Origin: Polytrichum commune
Taxonomy: Eukaryota > Streptophyta > Polytrichopsida > Polytrichales > Polytrichaceae
Direction of reading: 5' to 3'
NCBI GenBank assembly: GCA_950295325.1
Contig: OX485805.1
Span: 51,486,758-51,550,757, forward strand
DNA length: 64,000 nucleotides
The position numbers and the translations under genes were made by a program. The notes below the pieces were generated by a model. It ran no database searches. It saw nothing but the letters and a program-made list of their open reading frames with translations, and had not been told where the DNA came from. Positions within the stretch are counted from its first letter, which is position 1. Every line of letters starts with the position of its first letter. This document shows, piece after piece, positions 1 through 11,210 of this stretch.

Positions 1-423
1 AATTATTACCACTCAAAGGCGGTCTTCATAATGCCTCTATCGCATGATATGGGACAAAGCCAATAAACAAAAGAAAAAGTGTGTGATAGTAATTCCACGT
101 TGTGCAACTTGACAACTACAACAACATCACCACGTTGGCCATGTTAAAGAAAATTTGTAGGAGCATTTGATTTAGTGTGACCCACACTATTCATCATCGA
201 CTTCCACTGATTGTTTTGCAAAGAATGTATTGGTTGGCATGTAGATAGGGGTGTCGTATGAAACTTGTTGCTACATGACAAGTCACAAGAGATCACTCTA
301 ATTAGCATGCCACATCAATTTCAATGTCACAACAATAAATTGTTTGATTTATTGTTACCAAATGCATATGAAAAACAAGAAATAGTGCAAGAATATGGCG
401 AGACGGAATCACTGCATATGAAC
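1..423. other. AT-rich intergenic DNA
   Basis: No gene, RNA or transposon end is recognised here. Only very short open frames occur, with no family motif. Confidence 0.5.
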
Positions 424-616
424 GTACCCCTCATCTATCCAACATGAAAACTTGACACTCCATAAGTTCATGGTTGGTTCATCTCCAATGACTTGGAATA
501 GGAAGACTAATTCAAGGTCTTTGAGGCTAATTCTAGTGTCAAATCGTCGTTAAACATTATTGTTTGGGCTACATACCAATTCATGCCTTTTATATATTGG
601 TTGAATGAGAGGTATG
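424..616. mobile_element. MITE family D, copy 1
   Basis: Terminal inverted repeats read approximately GTACCCCTCATCTATCCAAC at the left and, reverse-complemented, GCATACCTCTCATTCAACCA at the right. The interior contains a recurring 'tttgaggctaattctagtgtcaaat' type block also found in the copies near 20.1, 30.7 and 48.3-49.3 kb. There is no coding capacity. Superfamily is unassigned because no clean TSD was found. Confidence 0.55.
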
Positions 617-845
617 CATGTATACAATAATTCCGAGTTGCCCAAGAATATGTATAAACTTGTAAATACCTCAATTTTACCATGTAACAATGCAGGTCAC
701 TTCATAGTAAGTTTGCACAATTTCATCACAAAGACCTTCATATGTAAATCTCAAATACTTATTGTATATGAAACTCCATCAATGCTAATAAATATGAGCC
801 AAGCATCATATGGATCCTCTTCTTAGCCAAGTAAAGTTTTGTGTT

Positions 846-1503
846 CCCAGGGGGTGGACTCTTCATTGGAAACCTAAATGATGTGCACGAGTCACTATGA
901 TATTAAAAGCCCTATGTACAAGAAGTTTGTAGAGAAAACAAATGCATATGTACACATGGCATGTTAGAAAATGGAGTCATATATTTGTACTAAGATTGTT
1001 GATTTAATATGATAAATGCCTCTACTGCATATACAAATTATAAATCATGAATTAAATATGCACTTATTACATGTAAAATCCATGTTCACTTTTTAAGGAG
1101 AAAGTCATTGAACATTTTTGCATCCATAAGATGTAACTCGATGATTGCATCAAACAAACAAAGACAAGAGAAAAATAACTATAAAGCCACAATTTGGAGA
1201 GAGAAAAAAATCAAGGGAGCCCATGAGCACTCCAAAGAGCCTCTAGCTTGTCCTCAAACCCAAATGTAAACCCTTAAAGGAATGGACAAGGGAGTCATTG
1301 AGGACTATTACATATTGCAACAATGAATAAAAATGTGAATTAGATGAAACTAACAAATTTATTTTCAAAAAGATCTAAATCTTAGGGCCCCCTTTTGTAC
1401 ATTCATGTTTAATTTTAAAAAGCATGCTATGTATGCTAATGCCTCAAATAATACCCCTTCTCATACTCATGCTAGTTCATATGTGGTATGAAGAATCCAC
1501 CTA
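846..1503 (+). mobile_element. Non-autonomous DNA transposon, CAGGGGGTGGACTC family, copy 1
   Basis: The left end CCCAGGGGGTGGACTCTTCA matches the reverse complement of the right end of the element at 58301-59009. Homology continues inside (for example the 'ataaatcatgaattaaat' and 'catcaaacaaac' blocks) for about 650 bp in opposite orientation. The right end (GAATCCACCTA) is degraded. No protein is encoded. The terminus resembles that of the 4470-5112 element, so the three are probably related and hAT-like. Confidence 0.6.
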
Positions 1504-1684
1504 TAGCAACATCTTATGAGCACAACAAGAATGGGCACGGAATCAAGGACCAAAGTGCAACCGGGATCGAAGAAAGGCGAAGAAAGGCGAAGAAAGGAAG
1601 CTCACCATGGCCATTGAAGAACGGAGCATGTAGGAACATGGTAGGAGGTGACAAAGGCCTTGGAGATCGAAGAGGAGGAGAAAT

Positions 1685-1880
1685 GATTTAAAGGTGGGCC
1701 CGTAACCCTTCAAGACCCCCAGCCCCAAGACCTTGCCCAAGACTCTCTCCTCTAGACCCCAATGAAGACCCCTACTCAAAACCCCCAGCCTAAGACCCCA
1801 TGCTCAAGAACACCAGTGAAGACCCAAGTCTTGGGAAATGACAAAGACTTAGGACTTAAGAAGTCTTAGACCTAGAGAGT
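1685..1880. repeat. AAGACCCC-type low-complexity tract
   Basis: Imperfect reiteration of AAGACCCC / AAGACCC words (cttcaagacccc, ccaagacc, gaagacccc, taagacccc). It follows a short gaagaaaggc reiteration near 1570. No coding sense is recognised. Confidence 0.5.
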
Positions 1881-2623
1881 TGTTGAGAATAACTACATTA
1901 ACCACCATATGTTCATGGAAAATAAATATTTCAAATCTTTCAGTACAGAAGGCAAATTTTATGGAATAGAAGGATCCGTATAGGGTTTGTTTAAGAAGTG
2001 GTTAGAGCCACCTATGTAAAATGTATATTTATTGCTACTAAATATAACAAAAATTACAATGCTAAGTTTAGTAAACCTAAGAACCAAATTGTAATGAGGT
2101 CATTTTTAGATTTTACAAACTATTAAAAAGGGGGAACTAAAGGATCGGACCATATTACACTTTATTCAACCCCAAATAATTTACATGAAGTGTCACCAAG
2201 GTCTTGATATAAGTGCGAAACCACCTAGGACTTGGAAATTAGAATTCAATATGTAGCATGACAATTGGAACTCCGTACATGGATACTCAAGATTTTTACT
2301 AAAAATATGAAAGCTCCAATTTGAGCCTTTCTATTAGAAATTACTTAGAACTCGAAGGCTTGAGGATTGAGCCTTCTCATGGATATTCAAGATATGATCA
2401 AAGAAATAAAGTGATTTGTAAACTTCTTCAAGATGAATGAGAAGAGAAATTTCGTTGGATATATGAGATTTGTGAACTCGGGTTCTTGAGAATTTACTTA
2501 GAATTAAAAACCCCGAGCACTTGAAAATGTGAGAGTTGGGCACTTAAAGATTACTTGGAAACTTACTATGCTTGGAAATTTTGTTTTATGTGGATACTTG
2601 AGACTTGAAGAATGACATAGGCA

Positions 2624-2968
2624 CTCGGGGGGGGGGGGTAGTCATTGGTTGGAGTAGCAATATACGTGCGAACAAATGATAGGGTATTTTAAAAACATGG
2701 GAGCAAAAAATTATAATTGGGCTTAAGAGTAATATAGGGTATCGAAAATGGCACTGGACATCTTTAAAGTACTATAGGGTATGGAATAATAGGTAATTTG
2801 AAATTATAAGTAATGCAAGCCATTTTTCTATTGACCCAAAGTAGAAATTTACATAATGATAGCATGTGAAAAAAAGAAGAGAATTGAAAGTAATACCCCC
2901 CTATAAAATAGTGGTTGTTCGCACCTATATCCTTAACTTTTTAACACACTGCCCCCCCCCCCCCCGAG
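2624..2968. mobile_element. MITE with oligo-G/oligo-C termini and 8-bp TSD
   Basis: The element starts CTCGGGGGGGGGGGG and ends with a long C run followed by GAG. It is flanked on both sides by the same 8 bp, CATAGGCA (2616-2623 and 2969-2976). Sub-terminal similarity (ATAnGTGCGAACAA) extends the inverted repeat. Length is 345 bp and there is no ORF. An 8-bp TSD fits the hAT superfamily, but G-run termini are not a standard hAT signature. Confidence 0.75.
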
Positions 2969-3900
2969 CATAGGCAATCTAATCGGAGCAAAGTGAAAAC
3001 CATCATTGGAAAGAAGATTCAAGGGTGGAAGATGATTCACTTAAGGCTGCCAAGTAGGTCAAAGCAATCATCACCTCATCTTCAAGTTTTAACTTTAGGG
3101 TCCTCAATCAAATCGGGTAGGGTTGAGCACTAATAAATAAAGGAATAAACCCACCAATTGTATTTGGTAACTCATGAAAGAATTCAAAGGAAGATCTTTA
3201 ATCAATGGAGTTGAAATCAAGATAGGAGGACTTTTCACTTAGTCCATGCAAATTGTAAAGGGGTGGAGGAGTCACTTAGCCTTGACATTATAATTGATAA
3301 TAATATTGGAAGACATAATCCTAGTTCTATTCTAAAGACACCTAACTTTGACATTAAGAATATAGGGGAGCATAGGCTTACAAAATACTTGAGCACCTAA
3401 TACTTAGGAGAATTGAAAAAGATTTGATAACCCATTAAACTAAGAAGAAATCTTACCTCTTGTAATTAAATATGCATATTTCTACCACCAAGGATTTTGG
3501 AGTCGTGTGAAGTCTAATTCCGATAGGGGCAATGTTCATGTAAGCGGTCAATAGTGTGTTATACCGTCTAAGGCTAAGAGGTGAAGGTGACCTCGACACC
3601 ACCCCCCAAGAGTATGTTGCATTTTTGTTCCAAATTGTGCAACATGACGTATAGAATGAGACTGTCACGTTCAAGGACATGTAAAAATTATTCTTACTAT
3701 ATACATTCCAAGGATCGCCGGTTAATGGGTTTTCCAATGTATGTGAAACATGAACACTGATGTCATGGTGCTTTGTGGTGCAGTGTTTGAAAACCAATAC
3801 CTTTATGTAGTCAAGTCCATGGGATAAGAGTGTGCAGTAAAATTAACAAAACCTACAAAACTATTGGGTTTGTTTGATCAACATTATGTTATCCAACAAA

Positions 3901-4307
3901 CACGGGGAGGTCACTTCATTGTCAAGTTGACACCACATGCGGACAAAGTTTGCTACCCCTATATTACATGCCATGTATAATTTTAAAATTTATGATATTT
4001 TTTTTACATATACATAACCATTGATAGTATCTTTTGTATATTTTTTTGAAATTTTTAGTCTTTTTTAATTTTTAGTAATTGTTTTAGTTCAATTCTGTGT
4101 CATTCTAGTTAGGAACGGTATGTTTTATGAAAAAAACAAATCATCAAATTTAGTTACCATTTTAAACTATGTCATAGGTACTGTGTATATCTACTCATGA
4201 AAAACATTTGATAAAATTTTGACCCATTTTGGTGGTGCAAATTACCAAAAGAAGATTTTTTTGGTCGCACGTGGTGTTCAACTTGACAATGGAGTGACCT
4301 CCCCGTG
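3901..4307. mobile_element. hAT-like MITE with 8-bp TSD
   Basis: Inverted repeats of about 30 bp begin CACGGGGAGGTCACTYCATT and continue TGTCAAGTTGA on both sides. The flanks carry the perfect 8-bp duplication CCAACAAA (3893-3900 and 4308-4315). The T-rich interior is non-coding. A second, decayed copy lies at 54193-54437. Assignment to hAT rests on TSD length only. Confidence 0.8.
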
Positions 4308-4469
4308 CCAACAAATATTAAGTACCCAAGTATTATTTGGCACACAAATCTCTTCGGACAAAACTCAACATCATACTCAGATTTTCAAATAACACCTCAT
4401 CAACAACACATTCATATTCATTACATATATATAGATTTACATAAGAGTACTCACTAAAGACATGAATAC

Positions 4470-5112
4470 CCCAGGGAGTGCACTGTTCAAGTACTGTAAA
4501 TATACACATGCGTGCACAAAAGGGGTATTATTTAGAACAAGCATGTACAAAATGTACGTACAAGAGACATATTGCTATTAAGCAGGAAGTAGATATACAT
4601 GAGGCTAGAGATAAGGCTATAGAAAAATATATGTAAAGTATGGGTTTACGTGTTTACGCGTTCAAGTCAGACCTGGACCAAGAATCATGCGTTTTTTCAT
4701 CCACTAAGTAACGACCTTATTTGGAGTTATGATCTCACAAATTGTATTATGGTAGAATTGGATACGGTTATTGCTTTGGCCAATTTGATGTATGATGCTG
4801 AAACAAACACGTACGAACTTCATCCAAGTGATGAAAAAGTCTTTAACGACTTTATAACTAAAAATCCATGATTTGATATTATACATATAATAGGGCCATA
4901 TTTTTGCAATTCCAAACATTTGTACACATGTTATATACAATTTCTATATTTGTTTTTGGATCCTTGTGTACGTATGGAAATGTATTTTGAAGCAATGAGA
5001 TTTGTAAGTATATTGCTTAATTTTAGCAAAAATAAAATGTATACAGGGGTGTTTTAATAAGGGGCATGCACGCACGTGATTCTTGGTTTTAATGAATAGT
5101 GCACTCCCTGAG
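4470..5112. mobile_element. 643-bp hAT-like element with 8-bp TSD
   Basis: The left end CCCAGGGAGTGCACTGTTCA and the reverse-complemented right end CTCAGGGAGTGCACTATTCA are near-identical. The flanks carry the perfect 8-bp duplication ATGAATAC (4462-4469 and 5113-5120). A CAGGG terminus with an 8-bp TSD is typical of hAT. The interior holds a Myb/SANT-like protein remnant but no transposase, so the copy is non-autonomous. Confidence 0.78.
4650..4871 (+). pseudogene. Myb/SANT-like domain C-terminal fragment inside transposon
   Basis: A 73-residue frame lies entirely within the 643-bp transposon. Its end, DAETNTYELHPSDEKVFNDF followed by ITKNP, has the layout of the C-terminal half of plant Myb/SANT-like proteins (PF12776): a hydrophobic block, a 'xYDxETxxI' stretch, then an acidic D/E-x-V-W/F-x-x-x-I-x-K-N-P helix. 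Those proteins often accompany PIF/Harbinger transposons or are encoded as free genes. The DNA-binding N-terminal half is missing, so this is probably a captured or eroded fragment with no function. The family call rests on pattern recognition only. Confidence 0.4.
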
Positions 5113-5120
5113 ATGAATAC

Positions 5121-8100
5121 TAGAAGTAAAAGTAAGAGTTTGGAATATGAAGTACTAGTCAAATCACCAAACTTCTTTAACATTGTCTTGTTTGCAAAAA
5201 AAAATGGATTGCACATACATCAAGCAATCCACAAAATGGATAAGAGCAAATCAATGACATGATTATAAAATATCAAAATACATTCATGAAGGACCAACAT
5301 GCACACCTCAACGACCTTTAGGCTTCGCATGGTGACAATGACTAACAAATGTGCAAAAAATAAAATATCCTAAAGAATACATTCTAGTCATTGACGAAGT
5401 ATTACATTTGTTGCCATTGTAGTGCTTTCCACTCAAGGGCTTGCACATGAATGATGACTACACCTTCAATGGTATGCCAACTAAGCTTCACACAATCTTT
5501 GAATATGTTGCCATGCTCTAGAGGGCCACTACATACGTTTGCCTCACATTGGGATTGGGCGTCCATGTTTCAAATACCAATCCCCAAAACTCACTCAATG
5601 CATTCTAAACGTTAAAGCCTACGAATGCACTACAATATTTGACCATTTTGTTTCCAACTTGAAGTCCTTCTTTGGCATGCCATCTTGGATTGTAAGGAGC
5701 AATTTCATGAATGGGTCAATATATCTTCCAGCCTTTTGCCTTGTCAACGATGTGGCATTCTAACTTGGCATCCATGTCCATCATAGGATAAATAATGACA
5801 CCCCCACATCCATAAATAATTGTCAAATGCACATCTGCGCTCCAGAAGGTGCAAATGACATCCAATTTGAATTGCTTTCACCGTGAATGCTTGCTCGCCC
5901 TTTGCCCATAGGTTGCATACCAACTTTTGGGTGGTAAATCTCTACCCAACTCCCATATACATGCGGAACATGGCATTGCATCCATCAACCTCACTTCACA
6001 ACACACGATTCCCTTCAAATGAGATCAACCAAGATTTGTTATACAATTTACATACACTTCACAATATTTAACATCCCAACCCCTAAATTTATTATTGGTA
6101 CATGTAGCTCGTCAACATCCATTTTTGTTTAATGGCCCCTCTTTGCACTTTAAGATTCTCATTGTTGCAAGTATGTCCACCATTGAGCTTTGGCAACTTG
6201 TGCAAGAATTTTGCACATTAGACAAATTGCAAATCCATGTGCAAAATTTATTCACAACAAATGTGAACATAGCCAATCCTAATTACATTGTGGAGGACAA
6301 GTAGGGGTCTTCAAATCGGTTCTTGCAAACACATTTGGCATGATAGTAGCTTGATGATGCCCAACCAAAGTATTTGATAATGCTCTAGTACTAAAATCGG
6401 ATTGCTTGCAATCTCTTGTCCCCTTCCATGTTCTTGACAAGCACTTGCATTCACAAGGGATTTGGAGCAACCAACAAAATTGGCCCTCAACTTCTAGCAT
6501 GTTTCAACTTGCCCTATGTGGCTTGGAGAAGGGACATTACTTGTGGAAAAATTTGCATGGGAATTCTTTGTGAGCCTTTGTCCATGCAACTGGGGATGGC
6601 AACCCCTTCAATACCTTTCACACCTTATCCCAATGCCCCTTAAACTCCCACCTTCATGCCTTGAACTTGTCATACTTTATGCATCGTACATGCGAATCAA
6701 TGCCCTTCCATTTTCATTCCCTCGGACAATCAACCTTCCATAAACCACAACACACAAAATACAACCTAAGATGCATCAATGAAAGCACAACCAACTAAGA
6801 ACAATTCATGATGTTTAAGCACATTCCATGCAACACAAGTTGAAATGAACTTTGTGAACAATGAACTTGTCATGTACTTGCACTATTGACTTTTGACAGA
6901 GGCTCATGCCTTTCAAGTGACATGCCTTTACATCGCCAATTTTTTGATGGGTTGGTCAAAACTCAACACATTTTTTGACATCTACTTTTTCAAATTAACA
7001 GATTTACAAACTCCTACTCGTTTTCAAAATTTTAATTAGATCAACACGTAGAAGTAGTACAAATTGAACCAATATGCAATCAAATCATTTTCATTATGTC
7101 GTTGTCAATGACTGTTATAACCAATACTTTGTGGAAATTGAAATTATGCACTTGTGAGCTTGCGTAAGAAAAAACTCTTTTACCTTTAGATGCTTCTTAA
7201 AGATTAACACTAGAATCTATGTATGCTTCAAATATAGAGCAATGTTAAATAAATCAACAGTACTTGGGAAGTTAACCCACTTGATGTAGAATAATAGAGA
7301 AAGACAAGTGAAATGTTGTCTCGGTAAGTTGTAACCTCCAAAAAACGGCTACAAAGGTGGATGCACGGTGCTCCAAGCATATTGCATTGACAATTCCTAG
7401 TGATAAGACGTTGACGGGCATTATGAAATTTCATATGTCAAGTGAGGGGCATTCTGAGGATGAAATGTCAAGTGATGGGTTGAGCGTCTTGGCCCTCAGT
7501 CTTTTGACGGGTCATGTGGAGCCAATGACAATGATCAACCGTCAAATGGGTTGTGACGGGTGCAAAAAAGAACATTGTGTACTAGGTGCAAAGAGAAAGG
7601 TACACAACATGCATTCATGCAAGTGTGGACACGATGCACAATTCGTTTAACACAATTCCTAAATTTTGAATCACATTCTATATATATAGATATGCAAGCT
7701 GAGAAAAAGATTGTTACTGCAAGTACATGAATACGATTTATTGTCTAGTTTTACCACGTTATAACAGGGATTCCTCTATTATATTTAAGTAACCAATTAA
7801 ACTTTCTATGTGTATCTGGGAATCATGGGATCTTTTTGTTGTTAGAAAAATAGGAAAATAAACAAATATTATAGTTCTATAAAAAAACCGACTATTAATT
7901 TAAAATAGGAAATGATTATTTGATTTATTTTTCCATTTTTGTAGGACACAGTTTTGCTGAAAGCCAAACTGTGAATTAGAAAACCTTTGATACGTATTTG
8001 ACAGAGGTCTGCCAAACCTGCCAAGCCACTCCAGCTTACAGATGGGCGTGATATATGGGACACCATAACTCACTTGCAACAAATGCGGAAGCCAGGAAAT

Positions 8101-8238
8101 CGTACACTTGAAAATATACTGTGGAGAAAGAATGTAACTTAAGTAAGTGAAGCATATGTGGAAGCTGGAAGTTTCAAGCACACCCTCACAATCTACAAGC
8201 TTAAGCTTACACAAACATTTTGCTCCACAAGAATGCAC
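5121..8238. other. Intergenic DNA without recognised gene
   Basis: Pyrimidine-rich plus strand between about 5300 and 6800, then AT-rich DNA. Open frames are short and carry no domain I recognise. A short stretch at 7950-8170 shows splice-like signals on the minus strand (TTTCTCCACAG before, GTGAGT after a roughly 45-bp block), but no protein family could be identified. Confidence 0.45.
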
Positions 8239-8241
8239 TAA

Positions 8242-8624
8242 GAGCAAGCCCAATCGTTCCTGGATATGCATCTGCATCCGGGAATGAAACGTGGCCTCCA
8301 CCCAGAATGCAGATGCAGACCCATGCAAAACTGCCACTCATTCTACCTTACTACCTCAAGGATTTCCTCTAGATTGATTTGTAGTTTTCTGCGGCCCTAC
8401 CATATTGAGTTGTCTTTAGTTAAAAAGCCGCCATGAAGTTGTTCGTCCTTAGCTATAGCAGGCTCCCTGCATATCTCGCCGAAATGCAAGGAGTTCTACA
8501 CTTCCTGTATTATTCTACATCCACTTTTAGGGTATAGCAGGGTGACTGGGCCAATATCCTGCATCAGCATCCGCATCGCGGATGAGAAAGCGCAAATGCA
8601 TATGCAGGGTCATTGGGCTTGCCC
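8242..8624. mobile_element. PIF/Harbinger-like (Tourist-type) MITE
   Basis: Inverted termini are GAGCAAGCCCAAT (left) and GGGCAAGCCCAAT (right, reverse-complemented), extending into TGSATATGCATYTGC. The flanks carry the 3-bp duplication TAA (8239-8241, 8625-8627). Length is 383 bp and it is non-coding. The G(A/G)GCA...CCAAT terminus with a TWA target site fits PIF/Harbinger. Confidence 0.78.
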
Positions 8625-9123
8625 TAACCCTGAGACATAATGTTCTTCCAACTAAGCTTACTTACAATACCGTTCACTTTCCCTTCCCTTCCCTCCCCCC
8701 TACTGTCTCATTTGTCCTCCACTATGAGTCGCGGTGTCTACACAAACTCGTCCATTAGATGAACGTGACAATGCAGTAAATTTTTGTGTATTCCAAAAAT
8801 GGTTTTATTCTAGCACATTTGGACTATGGATTTGGCATACGAGATCCCGTGTTTATCTAGTGACGTCAAGTTGGAATGAATCAACCTTCAACACACATAG
8901 CATCCATTGGCGTGTTCTTAGTAGAGCCCCTTCAACCACGGAGAATGAGTCTACACATATGCCACGATTTCCGAGCCTTGATTTACATTGAACCTCAAGC
9001 AATTAATTGATGAATGAAAATGTTGGTTCCAGACAAAGCGAGTGTGAATGAAAAACCCCTTATACCTGGCTATTGCCCCTTTTAGGAGTGGGCTCTACCC
9101 ATGATAACCATGACAATGATAAC

Positions 9124-9630
9124 TTAAATGGATGAGATAGATAGATAGATAGATAGATAGATAGGGGGGGGGGGGGGCTCTAGTATACATAATATGTCGG
9201 GTCTTAGTTGGGTCATGCATGTGCATGTGTTGGGGAGGCTTGTGCATTGTATTAACCATTCGGGGACTGTAATGTCTTGGGGTTGGTTATGTTGGTTACC
9301 GACATTTACTAGGATATAGCACCTTGTGTGTTTGTTGGATTGGGGTATGTGGACTATTTGGTAACTTGCTTTGTTGTGTCGGGCTATGCCAAGGCCTTTA
9401 ATGTGTGGGTGGGTGCAAGTGGAGAATATTTGTGACCATGTGCCAATTTCGTGGTTTGAGCAAAATGTGCAGTTGGGGTTGGGATATGTTAGTAGCCAAA
9501 GGATGTTCTTTATGTAGTTTCCCATGTATTGGGCATATTGGAATTTTAAGGTTTGTGTAATTTGTGCATCAGATATGCCTGATCCCCATAAGTGGTTTGA
9601 GAGTTTTTGATTGATTCGTTTGTTTGTCAC
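9124..9630 (-). pseudogene. LINE ORF2 C-terminal Cys/His region
   Basis: A 168-codon frame includes CTFCSNHEIGTWSQIFSTCT and, further on, HPHIKGLGIARHNKA. This C-x2-C ... H/S-x-C-x-HP-x-I ... RHN layout is characteristic of the zinc-binding tail after RNase H in some non-LTR retrotransposons. The frame is shifted relative to the RNase H frame just upstream (break near 9640-9650). It ends by reading into the poly-C and TATC repeat tail, giving a P-rich then Y/L/S/I-rich artefact. Confidence 0.6.
9136..9177. repeat. (GATA)n followed by a 14-G run (LINE tail)
   Basis: About seven GATA units followed by a homopolymer of G. On the LINE's strand this is a C run followed by TATC units, at exactly the position of the 3' tail. 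Confidence 0.9.
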
Positions 9631-9637
9631 CCATTTG

Positions 9638-10322
9638 TCAATGTATGTGAATTTGGATTTTGCAATTCATAGTTCTTGTTTGCAGTGGTATTTGTTTATG
9701 TATGTTTGGAGGTTGCGGATTTCTCTGTGATGTTGGCTTGTTGGGATCCCATTGAGTCAATAACATATGGTGTGTACAATGTGTTAGCGGGGGTGTGGGG
9801 ATTGGTTTCTTGATGGTGGTTCCTTCGTTTGCTAGTTGATTTGCGATTTCGTTGCCTGAGATTACGGTGTGTGCTCTAACTTTTTGTATTACTATGTTGG
9901 GTTTTGTCCATAGAAATTGGTGGTCTGTGGCTGAGATAAGTATTTTGTCAGAGTGATTGTGTTGGGATGAGGGGTAGCAGATGTGATTGTTAATGAGATA
10001 TTTGTTGTTAAGGTTGTCAGTAAATATGTATGTGTTTTGCGATTGGTCTTTTTGTGGCCGTGAAGGCAATGAATAAAGTGCTAAGTTCCGTGCGTAGTAT
10101 GTTTGGTAGTCCATGGAGTCTTTCTACAATACGGAGGATATTATTTGGACTATATACTTTTGAGCCAACAATGTTTCCTATGATGTATTCATTTGGCGGT
10201 ATGAAGGAACCATTTGTGTATATGCATTGTTGTGGGTTGTATTTGGGGGTATTTATGTGGTAGAACATGTCAGAGAAGGGGGTGGATTGTTGTGTGAGGT
10301 TGACAGGTTGATTGCTCGCCAT
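9638..10322 (-). pseudogene. LINE ribonuclease H domain, frameshifted and catalytically altered
   Basis: Two overlapping minus-strand frames join through one frameshift near 10030-10060. Together they show the RNase H order: YTNGSF (normally YTDGS), RTELSTLFIAF with the catalytic Glu, IFTDNLNNKYLINNH with the second Asp, and KVRAHTVISGNEIANQLANE with His but Asn for the final Asp. The function would be removal of the RNA strand during target-primed reverse transcription. Two of the four metal-binding acidic residues (codons at 10212-10214 and 9839-9841) are Asn, each explained by one G-to-A change, so the enzyme should be dead even without the frameshift. Family assignment is secure; clade is not determined. 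Confidence 0.75.
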
Positions 10323-10470
10323 AGTTTTGTGAATTTGACTTTGTAATCTATGGGTGAGGATTGTGTGGAGTTGTTTTTCACAAGTGTGTTGTAAAGTTCC
10401 AAGATGTTGGTTGTGAGGATTTGAATTAGTTATTGGTTTCCTAGAGGGGTTCTTTGGTTCTAGAAGTATA

Positions 10471-11090
10471 TTATTGATGTGTGTTGGTTTTCGTGTTGGT
10501 GTAGGTATTATGTTTGGTGGTTGTTGTTGGGGTTGTGTTTTTTTTTATTTCTTCTTTGGTAAGACTATAGTGTATCTTTGAGTTAGCCAAAGTATTTCGG
10601 TGGCAAAGCCATATGGTGTGTTTTGTTTTGTTTTGTTTGAATCTGTGCCACAACCATTAGAGTCTTGTGAGTTGGATGGAGATGATGTGTACTCATGTGT
10701 GATCAAATGTGTGTGCATCGGGTCTTTGGATTTGGATGGTGTGTTGAGATATGTGAATGTCTTTATCTAGTTTGCATTCTTTAATGTTTAAGGTCAAGTG
10801 TGGAGCTTCTATAAGGGATCTAATGAATCTATGATATTTGGATTGGGAGAAATTTATACATGAGTCATAAGTGGCTAGTGTGTTTTTACTATACGAGTAT
10901 TGTGTAAATATGTCAAGTAGGAATAGGTTGTGGTCTAAGGTGATGATGTCTGTATGAAGAAGTTGGGATTTGCGGGGAGGTTGGTGGGTTGGGCATTGTG
11001 ATTAGTTGTGATGGGTGGGAAATTCCTTTGTGTTGGAATGGGCATGTGTATGAGAGGGCTTCGAGTCATCTTAGGATGATAAGGCACCTT
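10471..11090 (-). pseudogene. LINE ORF2 fragments around the RT C-terminus
   Basis: The minus strand encodes WHRFKQNKTKHTIWLCHRNT followed by LANSKIHYSLTKEE, resembling the region just after the reverse-transcriptase fingers/palm in LINEs (W..F......WLC...LA.S.I..SL). Further upstream, stop-broken frames read TDIITLDHNLFLLDIFTQYS and NTLATYDSCINFSQSKYHRF. I see no YADD-type box, so the core RT appears deleted. Assignment rests mainly on position between clearer LINE parts. Confidence 0.35.
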
Positions 11091-11210
11091 GGGTCTAGTT
11101 GCCTTGCAAGTTGCTAGTCACATTGGTAATGGGGCTAATAGCTATTTTGAAGGCATAGATTTCGAAGTAGGGTGGGTATACTAATAGGAGGGAACTATGT
11201 CTTCTGAGGA

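Noticed and set aside
7900-8337. 145-codon minus-strand open frame
   Set aside because: The first part crosses the end of the PIF-like MITE at 8242-8624, so the frame is a composite of transposon and flank.
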